A DNA stretch of 64,000 nt. Source: Liolophura sinensis. Lineage: Eukaryota; Mollusca; Polyplacophora; Chitonida; Chitonidae. The translations under genes were made by a program, and so were the position numbers. Shown piece after piece: positions 13,666 through 25,249 of this stretch. The stretch's first letter is position 1, and the number at the start of each line of letters is the position of its first letter. The stretch is from NCBI RefSeq assembly GCF_032854445.1, contig NC_088295.1, positions 34,008,510-34,072,509 on the forward strand, given 5' to 3'. The notes below the pieces were generated by a model. The model was given only the letters and a program-made list of their open reading frames with translations. It did no database searches and was not told where the DNA came from.

Positions 13666-15330
13666 CCACAATTTCATACGATGATCCACGATCGATTAGC
13701 AAACCCATACAGCTAAAACACTTTTGATGGAACGGGACAGACAGGCTGCATGGCGGCAAGGAATGGCATGATTCATCTCGGTAAATTATAATGAAGTCGT
13801 GCAAATTCTTTGACAGTTCATGTAAACGGCTAGATATTTACCTTACTAGAGGGTCTCTTTATGAAACTGTTTTACTGTTAATCAGGCGTTGCTCATTTTT
13901 AGCAATATGCGGAAAATGTACAGACTGAATTCGTCTTTATCAATTATCAGATCTATATCAAAGCAAATATTTCATGGCAATCTATTGTCATTTTGTTGTT
14001 CATATATTAAGGCAACAAATTAGGGTAAGTCCACCATAATATTTCAACACTGGAAAACAATACCTATGTCACAGTCGGTGGGAACGAAGAAAGAAGTTAG
14101 AAATCAAAGAGCGCGGCGTCCAAATATATAACACTCGTATGGTTTCCAGTTATGTGAAATATACATCGTGCATATTTAAATTTTTCAGATATCTTGTGAA
14201 CCAACCCTATTTCATATCTTTTGGTTTACTCTGGCTTACTCCATTCATGTGAAAATATCGTGAAATGGTGAACCATTCTTGAGTATGGCTTTCAACAGCG
14301 ATCAAATGAATCAAATAAATAAGTGAAACAAATCGTGTAACCTTTGAGCTGTAGAGAAACCACAGATATTCTGATTCATGTTGCACAAATTCAGGCTTGT
14401 TGAAGCCTACGTGTGAAGTTGTGGCAGCCGCCACGAATGCCTGGTAATTTTGTTTTGTGGTAAATAGTGACTGAGTACTCACGATCTTATACTAAAAGCT
14501 GGATGGTAGATCTATATGATGGATTCCGGTCACGAGGTACTTTCCCTCGTGCTGTATAATGGGTGAGATACTCATACAGAGCGGCTTCGGGATGAACACA
14601 GACTACCCAGACTAATGTGACATGGGAAATTGTTTCACATCATACAACAAACTTATACCAGGGTGGAGTAATCACAAGCCCTGTATTGTGGTGAGTAAAT
14701 ATACCCGAGAAAGAAGAGGGCAGTTGTAACAGAATTGGCATTTGCACGGGATCGATTAGACTCCGCTGTGTGAAGAATTGTTCTGGAACTATTCAATAAC
14801 TGTCAGCGTCTAACTAAAAAGTCCCTCGGCGCCCTGCCTTACATTGCATTCGCGGAAAATACCACAGCCCGACAAATAAACCCTCGTCACTGGTGACAGT
14901 ACTCCTGAGTTAACAACAATCATGTAAACAAATAAATGATCAGGATCATGTCACACATAGTTCGTTATAGGTAGTAATCATGATCTAGGCACACAGATAT
15001 AGGTCGTGATATGCAGTAATCATGATCTTGTAACATATAGGTCACTACAACCAGTACTCTGTCAAGGTTTATTTCATCATTCATCAGCCCACATCAGTTT
15101 TTTTTTCAAAATAGATTAGTCTGAAGTAATTGCGAAAATGACAAACAATGTCTTGGAGATAAAACTGATGTGTTCTGAGTTCTTTACTCTGTTTGGAAAG
15201 ATGTGAATAAAATCTTTCTCCAGGCTGCCGGTTTGGCCCCTGTCATTTGCTGTGAAACACTATAGCTGCTCTAGCACAGAAGGTTAAGTCCTTCCCAGTG
15301 GCATACTTACCATAATGACTGTATGTGACC
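13665..15330. other. Intergenic with repeat scraps
   Basis: No gene was found. 14,232-14,327 looks like a strongly decayed SINE 3' end (gtgaaa...attcttgagtatggc...aatcaaataaat). 14,935-15,060 holds a degenerate tandem run of about three units containing 'taatcatgatct'. The remainder has no feature I can support. Confidence 0.35.
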
Positions 15331-15331
15331 T

Positions 15332-16076
15332 TCATGAGTGAGTGCTTGAGGTTAAACGTCGTGCTACAATTTTGGAGTCATATGACGACGAAGGCGTGCA
15401 TGTACGTGTAATGTGCCTCCTTGTTGCTGGACGGATTTCCACCTCTCTTTTATCTACTGCTGTTTCACTAAGACGACTTACCGAAGGTATGTAAGCCGCC
15501 CAACCCGAGCCATTATACTGATACGGGTCAACCAGTCGTTGCACTACCCCCTAACTGCTGAACGCCAAGAGAGAGAGCTACAACGTACCTTTTTAAGATC
15601 TTTGGTGTGACCTGATCCAGGACTGACCAAGGACCACCGCCCCCTAAGCAGACGTTCCTCCAACAGAGCCATCGGGGTCAGTCGGTAGGAATCACTAGAG
15701 AGCAACCGTTTACAAAACGGTAGGTGGTCGACCAGAAGTTGGACGATTGGAAGAATCACCAGGGAGGTATTTGTAATGCACGACAGGTTCCGATAACCTT
15801 TTCTAATGCCGTCTACATTATCCCAGCGTTTTTACCAATCATCGATCGTTGTTAAGGTTTATGGGGCGCACCCTTGTCCGAACGTTTTATTCACAGGGTT
15901 GCGTTACCAAGGGAATATTGGTCCGTCTTCAAAGAGAAACCGTTGCTCATTTCGAAGCGGTCCAGATAGTAATTAAACGTTCTGAGATGGCGGTCTCGTC
16001 TGTCATGTCAAGTTTCCATCTCGGACATCAATTTCCCCGCTGCCCAATCGACCTCCTTGTCGAGGCAGTTGTTTAA
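15332..16076 (-). pseudogene. Decayed coding patch, possible USP-like (C19) Cys-box exon
   Basis: On the minus strand from about 15,815 down to 15,594 an open stretch reads G-Y-R-N-L-S-C-I-T-N-T-S-L, followed by a hydrophobic helix-like segment and 'WSLVSPGSGHTKDLKK', ending at an AAG|GTACGT donor. The first motif loosely resembles the ubiquitin-specific protease Cys box (R-N-L-G-N-T-C-x-x-N), but two residues before the Cys are missing. The segment upstream on the minus strand (16,076-15,849) has several broken short open stretches. No complete gene can be assembled. The USP reading is a guess from one motif; the coding-like character plus the splice donor is what I see directly. Chance resemblance is possible. 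Confidence 0.22.
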
Positions 16077-17764
16077 GCAATATGTCGCGCTCACCTTTCA
16101 AAACGCAATTCCATTTTTACTAGCATCATCTGAAATTGGCTGTGATCCAATACCGGCTTGGCTAGCCCAAGTACCACACAAATTAAACACTGCCGTTTCT
16201 GTGGTCAAAAAATGAAAGTTTAGAATTTACTCACTGACTTATTGTTTTGTATAGCGTCCTCTAACATTTACATCATCTAAACGTATTACACAACTATGTA
16301 TTCCTTATGAAAGCAAAAGGTGATTGTCCATATACAGGCAAATTTCTGTGTTACATGTCGACACTAGGGTTGGCACATTCACGCAATTACAGATTGGCAA
16401 AAGTAACAGACTGGCAATAAATTGACATTGATACATGTATGCTGTTACCCTTATGACCAGAAAACAGAGGGTAAATCTAACTCTTTCATCGTTAACATTA
16501 ACGGGGGGTTAATTCTTTTTTAGAAACTTAAATCGTGCTAGCGATATTGATTGCAAATGACGTACATGTAATGAAAGCCGTAAAGAACCAAGTATAAAAA
16601 CGAAAGCCTATTATCCGCACGCTGTAAAACTAACATACACCATTATGTTCGGTGCAGAAATTTTTACGAGAACATCTGCTTAGGATACACACTACCCAAG
16701 GAACGATGCAGTCTGAGCTGAAGGTGGTTGGTTGAGTTCAGTTCATTTTTTCGAGGCTGTAATAAGATCTTTTTTTCGGCAGTAAAGCTGGGAGACGTAG
16801 ATTAAGTAAATAAGCTGACTACGTTTGAGGTTCATGACGATAATCATTTCTAACAGTTAGCCCGTGCTGTCACATAGATCACTGCAATGTGTCCTCGTTG
16901 GTTCTTGCTAAAGCCTTGATCTAGATGGTGGCCAATGAGGTCGTTTGCTTTCATCTATCTCAACACATGAGTTTGTGAAATACATGACGAAGGGTAGTAG
17001 TTTATTACTATTGTTATACAAAATTATACATCAGTCAGTCAGTCAACAAATGAAATCACTTTTAGCAAGAAACATTCGCTCTTAACGGTTAAGATCACTG
17101 GATTCCAATCGTCTCTTATATCTGTTCTGGCAGAAAACATCTGCTTCAATCAGACTCTGATCTGATTAACTGGACGAAGAATTCCATAATGACCGTGTAA
17201 ATAAACAACGGATCAGAGTTTAGGACGTTTGTCTTCAATTAGAGCGGGTCTGTTTCCTGTCTTTGAGGATTCGTGCAGACAGTATTGATTCCTGTCAAAA
17301 TCTTGATTGAATTCCCGCTTGTGGCCAGTCCGTTAGATCGGAATTGTAGCCACGTCTCAGTGGTCTTGGGGCCACCACGTAACCAGACTTCTGTACTCTC
17401 TACTTTCCAGTAAATATAATCAAATGACCATAGCTCTGTGGGCTCTTGATTCACTCTCGTTTATAATTGACATCCATAATCCGTTTGTAGTTAATCTGAG
17501 CTTAGCAATCCTCCAATAGATACATTGTTGGAATACTGCTTTTTAAATTCACCAGTTCAAAGCGATTCTTAACAGATTTTCGTGAGAAATGATTACATAT
17601 TATGTCAAATTTAAGCTGATGTAATATTGTGTATTAGATATTTAAAGAGAGAAAGTCAACAGACCTGTCAATTGACATGGTAACTTTTAGCAAGAATGCT
17701 ATAAGCTTGACGTCGCAAATGGTAATCTACACCATCTAAAGAGTGTAAACGGTAGTAAATGTTA

Positions 17765-17850
17765 TTTACTCATTTATTTGAAGAGTGTTTTACGCCGTAC
17801 TAAAGACCCTTTCACTCATACGACGGTGGCCAGCTTTATAGTGTTGGGGG
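17765..17850 (-). mobile_element. SINE 3'-end fragment inside SD3 left copy
   Basis: Contains 'gtgttttacgccgtactaaa' and 'cactcatacgacggtggcca', the reverse complement of the SINE 3' region, with the AT tail at the left. The same fragment is at 61,480-61,540 in the SD3 right copy, so it was inserted before the duplication. Confidence 0.7.
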
Positions 17851-18138
17851 TGGAGGTAGGGGTGAGAGAACTCCAGGGCAATCTCACGATCTCATCAGGT
17901 GGATGTAATATCTGATGAGATTAACTACATGAGATTAATTTCGAATATTGCATCTGTGTCGTACTGCGTTTCTGTGCAAGGTGTGATTGGAACTCTTCAA
18001 CAATTGTGTTGCTGTATATATATTATATACATTATATGAAACCCAAAGAGAGATGAGATCTTATCTTGACTACAACATTGTATTTTATACACCGATGCAA
18101 TGCAGACAAACAACTCAGTAAACAATAACGATATAAAC

Positions 18139-19545
18139 CTTCTCTACACCATAATGCCAACCCTCTGAACACCATAATGCTAACCCTCTATACACCATAA
18201 TGCCAACGTTCTGAATACCATAATAGCAACCCTCTATACACCAAATTGCCAGCTTTCCGCACACCATAATGCTAACCTTCTGAGCACCATAATAGCAACC
18301 CTCTGTACACCAAAATGCCAGCCTTGAGCACAACATAATGCCAGCCCTCTGCACATCATAATGCCAACCCTCTGTACACTATAATGCCAACGCCCTGTAC
18401 ACCATAATTCTACCCTTATGAACACCATAATGCCAACCTTCTGTACACCATAAAAACAACCTTCTAAACACCATAATGCCAACCCTCTGTACACCAAAAT
18501 GCCAGGCTTCGGCCAATCATAATGCAGTGTACACTATAATGCCAACGCCCTGTACACCATAATTCTACCCTTATGAACACCATAATGCCAACCTTCTGTA
18601 CACCATAAAAACAACCTTCTAAACACCATAATGCCAACCCCCTGTACACCATAATGCCAGGCTTCGGCCAATCATAATGCAGTGTACACCATAATGCCAA
18701 CTTTCTGAACCCAAAATGCCAACCCTGTGTACACCAAATTGCCAACATTCCGTACACCATAATGCCACCCATCTAATGACATCGTAATGTCAGCCTTCTG
18801 TACACTATAATGTCACCTGTGTACACTATAATGCCAACCCTCTCACACCATAATGTCACCCATCTATACATCATAATGTCAGCCTTCTGTACACTATAAT
18901 GTCACCTGTGTACACTATAATGCCAACCCTCTCACACCATAATGCCACGCTGTACAGCATAATGCTTACCTTCTGAACACCATAATGCCAACTTTCTGTA
19001 CACCATAATGCCAACCTTCTGACCACCATAATGCCAACCTTCTGTATGCCATAATGCCAGTTTTCGAAGCACCATAATGCCGACCTTCTGTACACCTTAA
19101 TGGCAACCTTCTTTCCACATAATGCCAACCTTCTGTACACAATAATATCAACATTCTGAACAACATAATGCCGACCTTCTGTACATCATAATACCAACCT
19201 TCTGAACACCAAAATGCCAACCTTCTTATATCATAATGCCAGCCTTTGGAGCACCATAATGTCAGTCTTCTGTACACCATAGATCTCTCTGTACACCATA
19301 ATGCCTAATGCCAACCATCTGAACACGATAATGTCAACCTTCTGTACACCATACTGCCAGTCTTAGGAGCACCATAGTGCCAACCCTCTGTACACCATAA
19401 TGCCAACTTTCTGAACACCATAATGTCAACATTCTGTACAGCATGATGCCAATCCTCTACACACCATAATGCCTACCCTCTGTTCATCATAATTGTAAAC
19501 AATAACGGTGAGCGCCTGTACACCATAACCGTATACATTTTCTGT
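18139..19545 (+). repeat. 23-bp minisatellite, left array (about 60 units)
   Basis: The basic unit is close to 'acaccataatgccaacct' plus 'tctgt' (23 bp). Units diverge by single substitutions and small indels. Higher-order copies are visible: a 155-bp block starting at 18,378 repeats at 18,533, and an 89-bp block starting at 18,791 repeats at 18,880. Because 23 is not a multiple of 3 and the unit has no stop on the minus strand, all three minus frames stay open for long runs, giving Trp/Cys/Tyr-rich 23-residue repeat peptides up to 104 residues. These look like by-products of the array, not genes. Confidence 0.95.
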
Positions 19546-19672
19546 ACGTGATAACGGTAGTCCCCAGTTGCTGGCAAACGAGACACAGGGTTCTATCTCA
19601 GCCTTGGAGATATATTTTCTAGATTTCCCCACTCTCACTACTTCTTGGATCTTTGTGACAATAAGTGGGGCT

Positions 19673-19690
19673 GGGGGGGGGGGGGGGGGG
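19673..19690 (+). repeat. Poly-G tract, 18 G
   Basis: Uninterrupted run of 18 G just beyond the SD3 left copy. Capable in principle of G-quadruplex formation; length is uncertain because such runs are prone to sequencing error. Confidence 0.8.
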
Positions 19691-20658
19691 AACGGCTGTC
19701 TTACGTCTGCTGACCTGGATTTCGTATAAAAAAGTGACATTCTTTAATGTTTAATACACCGAACGTCAAGCTAATGTTGGCTTCCTCAAGTTCTTCTCCC
19801 ATCGCAGGTCGGGAGGTCTTTTTTTTTCTCCAATCAAATAAATAAACTGAACGAAATTTCATCCCATGTTTATAACCTGTCTGAATTCAACTATCATTTC
19901 TCCTCCACCAACGGATACGTGAGATTTGCAAGACACCAAATCAAATTAATTCTGGTCATTTGTAACCAAATAAATTTATATCGGTAAAACTTTTAAAACC
20001 CACAATTTGGAATTCTGCTTCTCCCATTCCGGATTCGAGATGTTACACTGTGGCAATCACACTGACAGCTTTCAAAAATTCATGCTGTATTTTAAACGAA
20101 ACAATTTCAACAGCACAAGCGTGTAAATTGACTTGGGAATAGCAGAGCAACACAGTTGATTCCCACAAGTCTTAGCCAGATCGTGAGGTGGGTCAGTAAG
20201 TAAGGATTGCTTGTCTCAAGGTACGTGACCAGTGTATAGTTTTGCGACGTCCATACCTTGTATCAAAATGAAGACAAACACAGCAACAGCACTGCGGAAT
20301 GGTGGGCTAAATATATTTTAACTTGCATCGGCACTTTTTCACGTCTTAAGGCGTAACACTGACATTTGAAGTCACTGGTGTTACTAGTACATATTTACTG
20401 TCCAGCATATTATCCCAGTTTTGTTTTGTGTAAAACAACTGTTCATTTTTAGTCCATGAAAAGAAACTTTAGTGAGATGTATTTAAGATATTGTTTTATG
20501 CTAAAGAAATCCGGTTTATGGTTAGTAAGTGAGAATGGAGAGATCATATATAATACATATATGTAGTTTGTCTATAAGATTGTATATCTTGTTGCCTCGA
20601 AAAGGCGATGATGATATAAATTCATACCAGTATAGCCCGGATGTGATGGAATGTTTAA
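19691..20658. other. Intergenic, nothing recognised
   Basis: About 970 bp without a long open frame. A short SINE-tail-like 'ccaatcaaataaataaactg' occurs at 19,830-19,850 without the rest of an element. Confidence 0.4.
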
Positions 20659-20827
20659 GAAATAATGTTCGCGTGAGGGTAGTCTAACGGTAGTTTTACA
20701 TCAAATCGATGTGGAAGAGTTATATTTTAGGTCGAAGGCGAAGCCTGAAACCTAAAATTTGTAAACTCTTCCACATCGATTTGATGTAAAACTACCGTTA
20801 GACTACCCTCACGCGAATATTATTTCT
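20659..20827. mobile_element. Near-perfect 170-bp inverted repeat (fold-back)
   Basis: The left arm (20,659-20,731) and the right arm (about 20,749-20,827) are reverse complements over about 75 bp, with one G/A difference near 20,667 and a small indel near the loop. Shared core: 'gcgtgagggtagtctaacgg' in the left arm, its complement in the right. The loop is only about 17 nt and is itself partly self-complementary (aggc-gaa-gcct). It could be a fold-back/MITE or the hairpin end of the element whose recombinase relic lies at 22,045-22,813. No target-site duplication was identified. Confidence 0.85.
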
Positions 20828-22044
20828 ATTCTATTACCTTGGTAGCAGCAAAATGTTTTCGTATTTATAATAAAAACGCCATTGCGGTATAGATTAACAG
20901 CAAAAAACGCCCCCTCTTTCCCTGACACGTTGTTTTCGTCTAACCGAACGTTCTAAAGGGGCGTGACCTAATTCTGGGCGAAACCATAATGTGTTTTACA
21001 GGGGGTGTTAAAATGCGATGCTAAATATTACGGACGTGCTTCACGACTAGGACAGAATAATAAAAAGATACGTTTGTTTGTCGAAAACAATTCCGACTAT
21101 AAAATATACCACTATAAAATAAAACATCTGCAGGGTTGCTTTCATATTTCAGCTAAGACGCTGTTATCAGGGTAGGCTTCGGTGAGACAGGCACCGTGTC
21201 ACTGACAGTGAGCCGGGGGAGGTCGCTCGTTGTTGGTAGCGAGAGTTCGGGCAGATCAAAAATGTTCCCAAACTCTGAAAGAGCTAAAGGAGCTGGAAAC
21301 CTCTGGCATCAGCAAAACGACAACAAAAGTGGGGAGCTCAACTGTTTAAACGTAATTAAAGTTTGAATTACGTTCGAAAAAAAATAAATGAAACACACAA
21401 AATTAGGTTAACAATAGTTTGATACTGAATTTTATTTGGTTTACTTGTGTAAATGCTTTGCGGTCGTGTTGTCTTCTGTGTCAAATTCATAAACGCTGGG
21501 TAACGAATGTTGAAATAATGGAACACTTCAGTTCACATTTTCATTTCAATATTAATTTCTCAACATATGTTGATAAATAACAAAACAATAACAACATCAA
21601 AGATATGTGTTTATGCTTATTATAAGTAAGTAAATAAATATATTATAATTTATATGTTGATGGTATTATGAGGATAAATATGATTTGCGTTTATAGTATT
21701 GTGAAATGCAGTGGATGGCTATCACAATTTAAATTTGTAATGACGCAATCTGTACAAAGTTATATGTACATTTAACAAGCCCCGTGCACATGTTTCACTC
21801 AGTGCGCCGTTCCAGTTACGTAAACTATACACGTCACACTCATGCATAAAGGTCATATGATATACCAAATTTGAAGATCTTTTGAAGAACGGCAATATAT
21901 TGGCGGCAGTCAGACAATAGCGCTTGCGGGGAGAAAACATGAGTGAACGGACTGAACATTGTGGGGGAAAAAACACAATAATTTAACTTGGCTAAACATC
22001 AAACAAGGCCTGGGAGTTGAAAAGGACGATCTGCAGCCAGTCCG
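20828..22044. other. Interval between fold-back and recombinase relic
   Basis: AT-rich sequence with a GC-richer patch at about 21,130-21,330 and no supported gene. The minus-strand frame at 21,722-21,976 (84 residues) lies directly downstream of the recombinase relic and resembles nothing known to me. The interval may be the 3' non-coding part of the same mobile element. Confidence 0.35.
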
Positions 22045-22813
22045 CTATCCAGAGGATGTGAAGTTGATGTGAACTGTGCTGTTATTTATTGTTGCATTGT
22101 TGAACAGCCCTCCAAAACGTTGAGGCGTGACTGAAAACTGGGATTTTGCCATTTGGATGAGATTGCTACTGTTACGTGTAACATTACAGTCGACAGCGTC
22201 GGGCATTTGCACTGGGAGTGGCGTGACTGACATGGGAGTATTTTCACTCAACGGCATTTTCACTTTCAGCATTTTCTGATAACACTTGAAGCATGCAGGA
22301 TATATTGCTCATTTCATGGCGTTTTGAAACTGACGGTTTGGTGACATAACTCCGTACACTGGATTCATTGCCGTGGACCGTCACAAACATAACGTCCATC
22401 ACAGAAACTCCGCCATCAGCAAGAAATGTGGTTGTCGTAGCCCGGACGCAGTGATTCGTGTTCTGGCGGCTAAGGTTTGCATCGCGGGAAATATCCGACA
22501 TCATGGATCCGATCGTTTTGTGACCCATTAGTTGAATGCCATACCATGGTTTGTGGTCAACTGGGACGTTTAGGAGAGGCCGCTGAAAGAAAGACTCGCC
22601 GGAAGAATTATCAGGTGCGTATGTAAAAAAAAAACTTTTTGTGAAACCATTATTATCTCTTATTTTGTAGCATTCAAACGTCCCTATGGGGTTTAGATTA
22701 TCTGTAACATGATACTTTTCTTCTTTAAAATAAACGTTCGCTCCGACAGATAAAATAGTCATTTTGTTTCTTTGTTTATATTTGTCGCCTGCTTCATTCA
22801 ACGTAAACAACAA
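22045..22813 (-). pseudogene. Crypton/DUF3504-like tyrosine recombinase, C-terminal relic
   Basis: The main open frame (22,244-22,813, 189 residues) carries the C-terminal catalytic half of a tyrosine recombinase of the type found in Crypton elements and in domesticated DUF3504 proteins. It has W-Y-G at 90-92, 'HKTIGSMMSDISRDANLS' leading into N-H-C-V-R (His121, Arg124), then His147 and S-Y (Tyr156, the expected nucleophile). The Gly usual before the second His is Val. The N-terminal half, including the first catalytic Arg, is absent. The frame stops at 22,244, but a second frame (22,272-22,045) continues with 'LFNNATINNSTVHINF', the Asn/Thr-rich tail type seen at the end of such proteins, so a frameshift near 22,250-22,270 is likely. 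I judge it a dead fragment. Family assignment is by remembered motif pattern, without a database search. Confidence 0.7.
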
Positions 22814-22859
22814 CCTCTATCCACCCATAGAACTACAATAGACCCGTCCAGAAGTCAAA

Positions 22860-24280
22860 CGTTTCTGTCTCGTGATGGGGTATCTAACGACTCAGTTAAT
22901 GTGCACTTGGCACAGAGCCAAGCAGTGCGTTGTATGTAATTAAAAGGAATCGAAGGGTAATAGAATTGTAATTTTGTACCTTCTGGTCTGGAAAAGGCAA
23001 TTTCTCTATGTATAGAACGGTCTGCCTATATGCAATGGTAAAGGCTTGCTTGTAACGCTGTATCTTTTAGTTCTGTAATAGGGATGGTGATACACTCAAT
23101 CGTGTCTCCATAATGCTTATGGCGTGTTTATAAGGCTGTACCACTGATTATACCATGTATATCACAATGTACACGAGTCCATGTTGTCCACAATTCCACA
23201 GATCGAATCATCCAACCTACCTCCAACCCCTAATGTGTTTTAAAGTTCAAGCAGAATCTGGGCAATTGAGTTCCATCTCTTCACAACATGTATTAAAAGA
23301 TGTGCATCCGTATAGAAAAGTTTTGAAAATCATCAGTTTAAGTCATGAGTTACTTATCTTCAGCAAAATACGGGATTTTATCGACATCCACCCTGTAAGA
23401 TGTCTGCAGGTACCAAGGGTAAATATGGCAATTTTCAGATCCAGTTTGTAGTTGTCATTTGAATAGAATGTGTTCCGTTTGACATAACACACTGTCGTGG
23501 GAACCATCTATCCTTCACATTTTTTCATACAAGTGGTTTTGACGTTCTCATTAACGCTGCCCGCCGTCTAACGCCGAGATTTTGAGCGGGACATAGACTC
23601 AACTGACAGCTGTTAGATTTTACTACATTATTGATTGATTACACTCTTCATATCCCTTTGTCAAACTTGTCTGTCGTGTGGAATGGATGCTGTGGAAAAG
23701 TGGAAAAGTGTCCCTTACCCCATCCATAAAGGGTTGTAGTTTGTTAGTATTATTTCGCTATTGGTATTGGGGGAGGGGGAAGGGAGGGGGGTAAAGGTAA
23801 GGTTGACAGCCCATTGACCACCTATGCCATCAGGCACATGAAATTTAAAGATTTGCCGAACACCTAAATTCATTGTCAAGGGTAATTGCGTTTAAATTCT
23901 GAGATTAGGTGGGCAATTACTCTTACATTGCAGACATGATTCTTTTTACATCTCTCAGCTTGTATAAAGTATTTGCTTTAAAGTGGCAATAACAAAACAG
24001 ATGTAATAAAAGGCATCAGTTTATGACGCCTGCTGTAGAGGATTCCACTCCCACAAAGCGGCATGGTATATCTGAGACCAAAAGCTCACTACAGGCAATC
24101 CATCAGCGCGTCATTACCTTGTTACTTGTTACCGTCTAGCGTACCTGAGTACTCATAATGGCCTGGTACTGGTAATACTACTGCTTCATGAAGAACATGA
24201 AGGTGACACAAAATGCCAGAAGCCTGCTTACAAGAATGAGGTCATCCTGTAATAGGTCACACAAGGAGCTTTGGTCTGAT
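22860..24280. other. Intergenic, nothing recognised
   Basis: No gene supported. A 98-residue plus-strand frame at 23,155-23,451 has no recognisable motif. A purine-rich G tract lies at 23,769-23,793. Confidence 0.35.
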
Positions 24281-24284
24281 TTCT

Positions 24285-24460
24285 CGGGGCCTTAGCTGGC
24301 TTAGGCTGTTAAGCTGAGTTCGTGTGGTCGAATCTAGCATTCGCTGAAGGTTTGCCCTGCTAAGGACCATGGTTTACTCCGCGCACTCAGGTTTCTTTTA
24401 CTCATTAACCTGATGTCGTATTACGTTAAAAATTCTTGAGTGTGGCCTTGACAAAAAATA
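24285..24460 (+). mobile_element. Second SINE-like family, decayed
   Basis: Starts 'ggccttagctggcttaggct', has a B-box-like 'gtggtcgaatctagc', then 'ggaccatggtttactccgcg' and ends near 'aaaattcttgagtgtggcc'. The 3' part parallels the main SINE (attcttgagt-Y-gGC), while the head differs, suggesting a related tRNA-derived SINE with the same 3' module. Boundaries are uncertain. Confidence 0.5.
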
Positions 24461-25047
24461 TCTGTGTTGCCTTTGTTGCATGCTTGTACTAACACCACGA
24501 ATGTTTGATCGAGAAAAGCGTTGAATCTCATCACGTCGTCTGAGAAGAAAAAACTTTGAGTGAACAAAAATAAATACCATAAAATGGTATACAGAAATGT
24601 ACAGTTAAAATCTCCGAAATGCACAATTTAATACAAAGTATCTTCGATTTCACTGCTGTAGTTCTAGACAGTTGAGATTCTCTGGGGCAGACAGAGTTGA
24701 GCAAACAGTTTTAGCAGCACAAAAATAAGGACACGGAATAGTGCACTACATAAAGAAAACGAAAGATTTCGCCTGTTACGTATTATTCAAAATTAAAGAT
24801 GATGCTTGTCGCAAATGATATGTTCATATCACGAGTAATAAATTATAACCATTTCTAGAAATAAATACTCATTCATGTAAATATATACGGGAAAACGTCC
24901 GTGATTCAGCTGAAGTCGTATTTTAGGCTAATCATAGTCGCCCTATTTTCAATCTTCTACTCTGATCCTCAAGTCGACATTTCTTGTTTTCTGTACGTGG
25001 ACGTAACCCAATGGATTAAAACGTGGTATTAGAGAGCTGAATACGGG

Positions 25048-25248
25048 TTTGTTTTAAATGTATTAGCTAATGCTGGTACTAAGTTATATTATACATTTAA
25101 ACTTTAGGCAAACCCAGAAGCCAATTTCAAAGGACAAAGTATAAACAGCGGCAGATTTAGTTCAAATTTACTATACTATTTTACAAAACTGAAGAATTGG
25201 TTTAATCTGGTATTAGGTCTTGGAACAATTTTAAACAACCTGATCCTG
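25048..25248 (+). repeat. Dispersed repeat R6, copy 2
   Basis: Matches 2,028-2,275 with substitutions and short indels (for example 'ttagctaatgctggtacta' here, 'ttagctaatactggtatta' there). No class assigned. Confidence 0.6.
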
Positions 25249-25249
25249 G

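Larger units (their letters stand above)
16480..19665 (+). repeat. Segmental duplication SD3, left copy
   Basis: Matches 60,180-63,577 in the same orientation, about 44 kb away. Near-identical landmarks include 'ccgtaaagaaccaagtataa' (16,580 and 60,298), 'atcagtcagtcagtcaa' (17,028 and 60,741), the block at 17,180-17,460 and the exit sequence 'ttgctggcaaacgagacaca' (19,569 and 63,479). Both copies contain the 23-bp minisatellite. No intact gene was found; a 71-residue minus-strand frame at 17,239-17,454 is conserved only as duplicated DNA. Confidence 0.9.

Noticed and set aside
18115..19280. Overlapping minus-strand open frames of 79-104 residues rich in Trp, Cys and Tyr
   Set aside because: They come from the 23-bp minisatellite, are open in all three frames and have no common start or stop.
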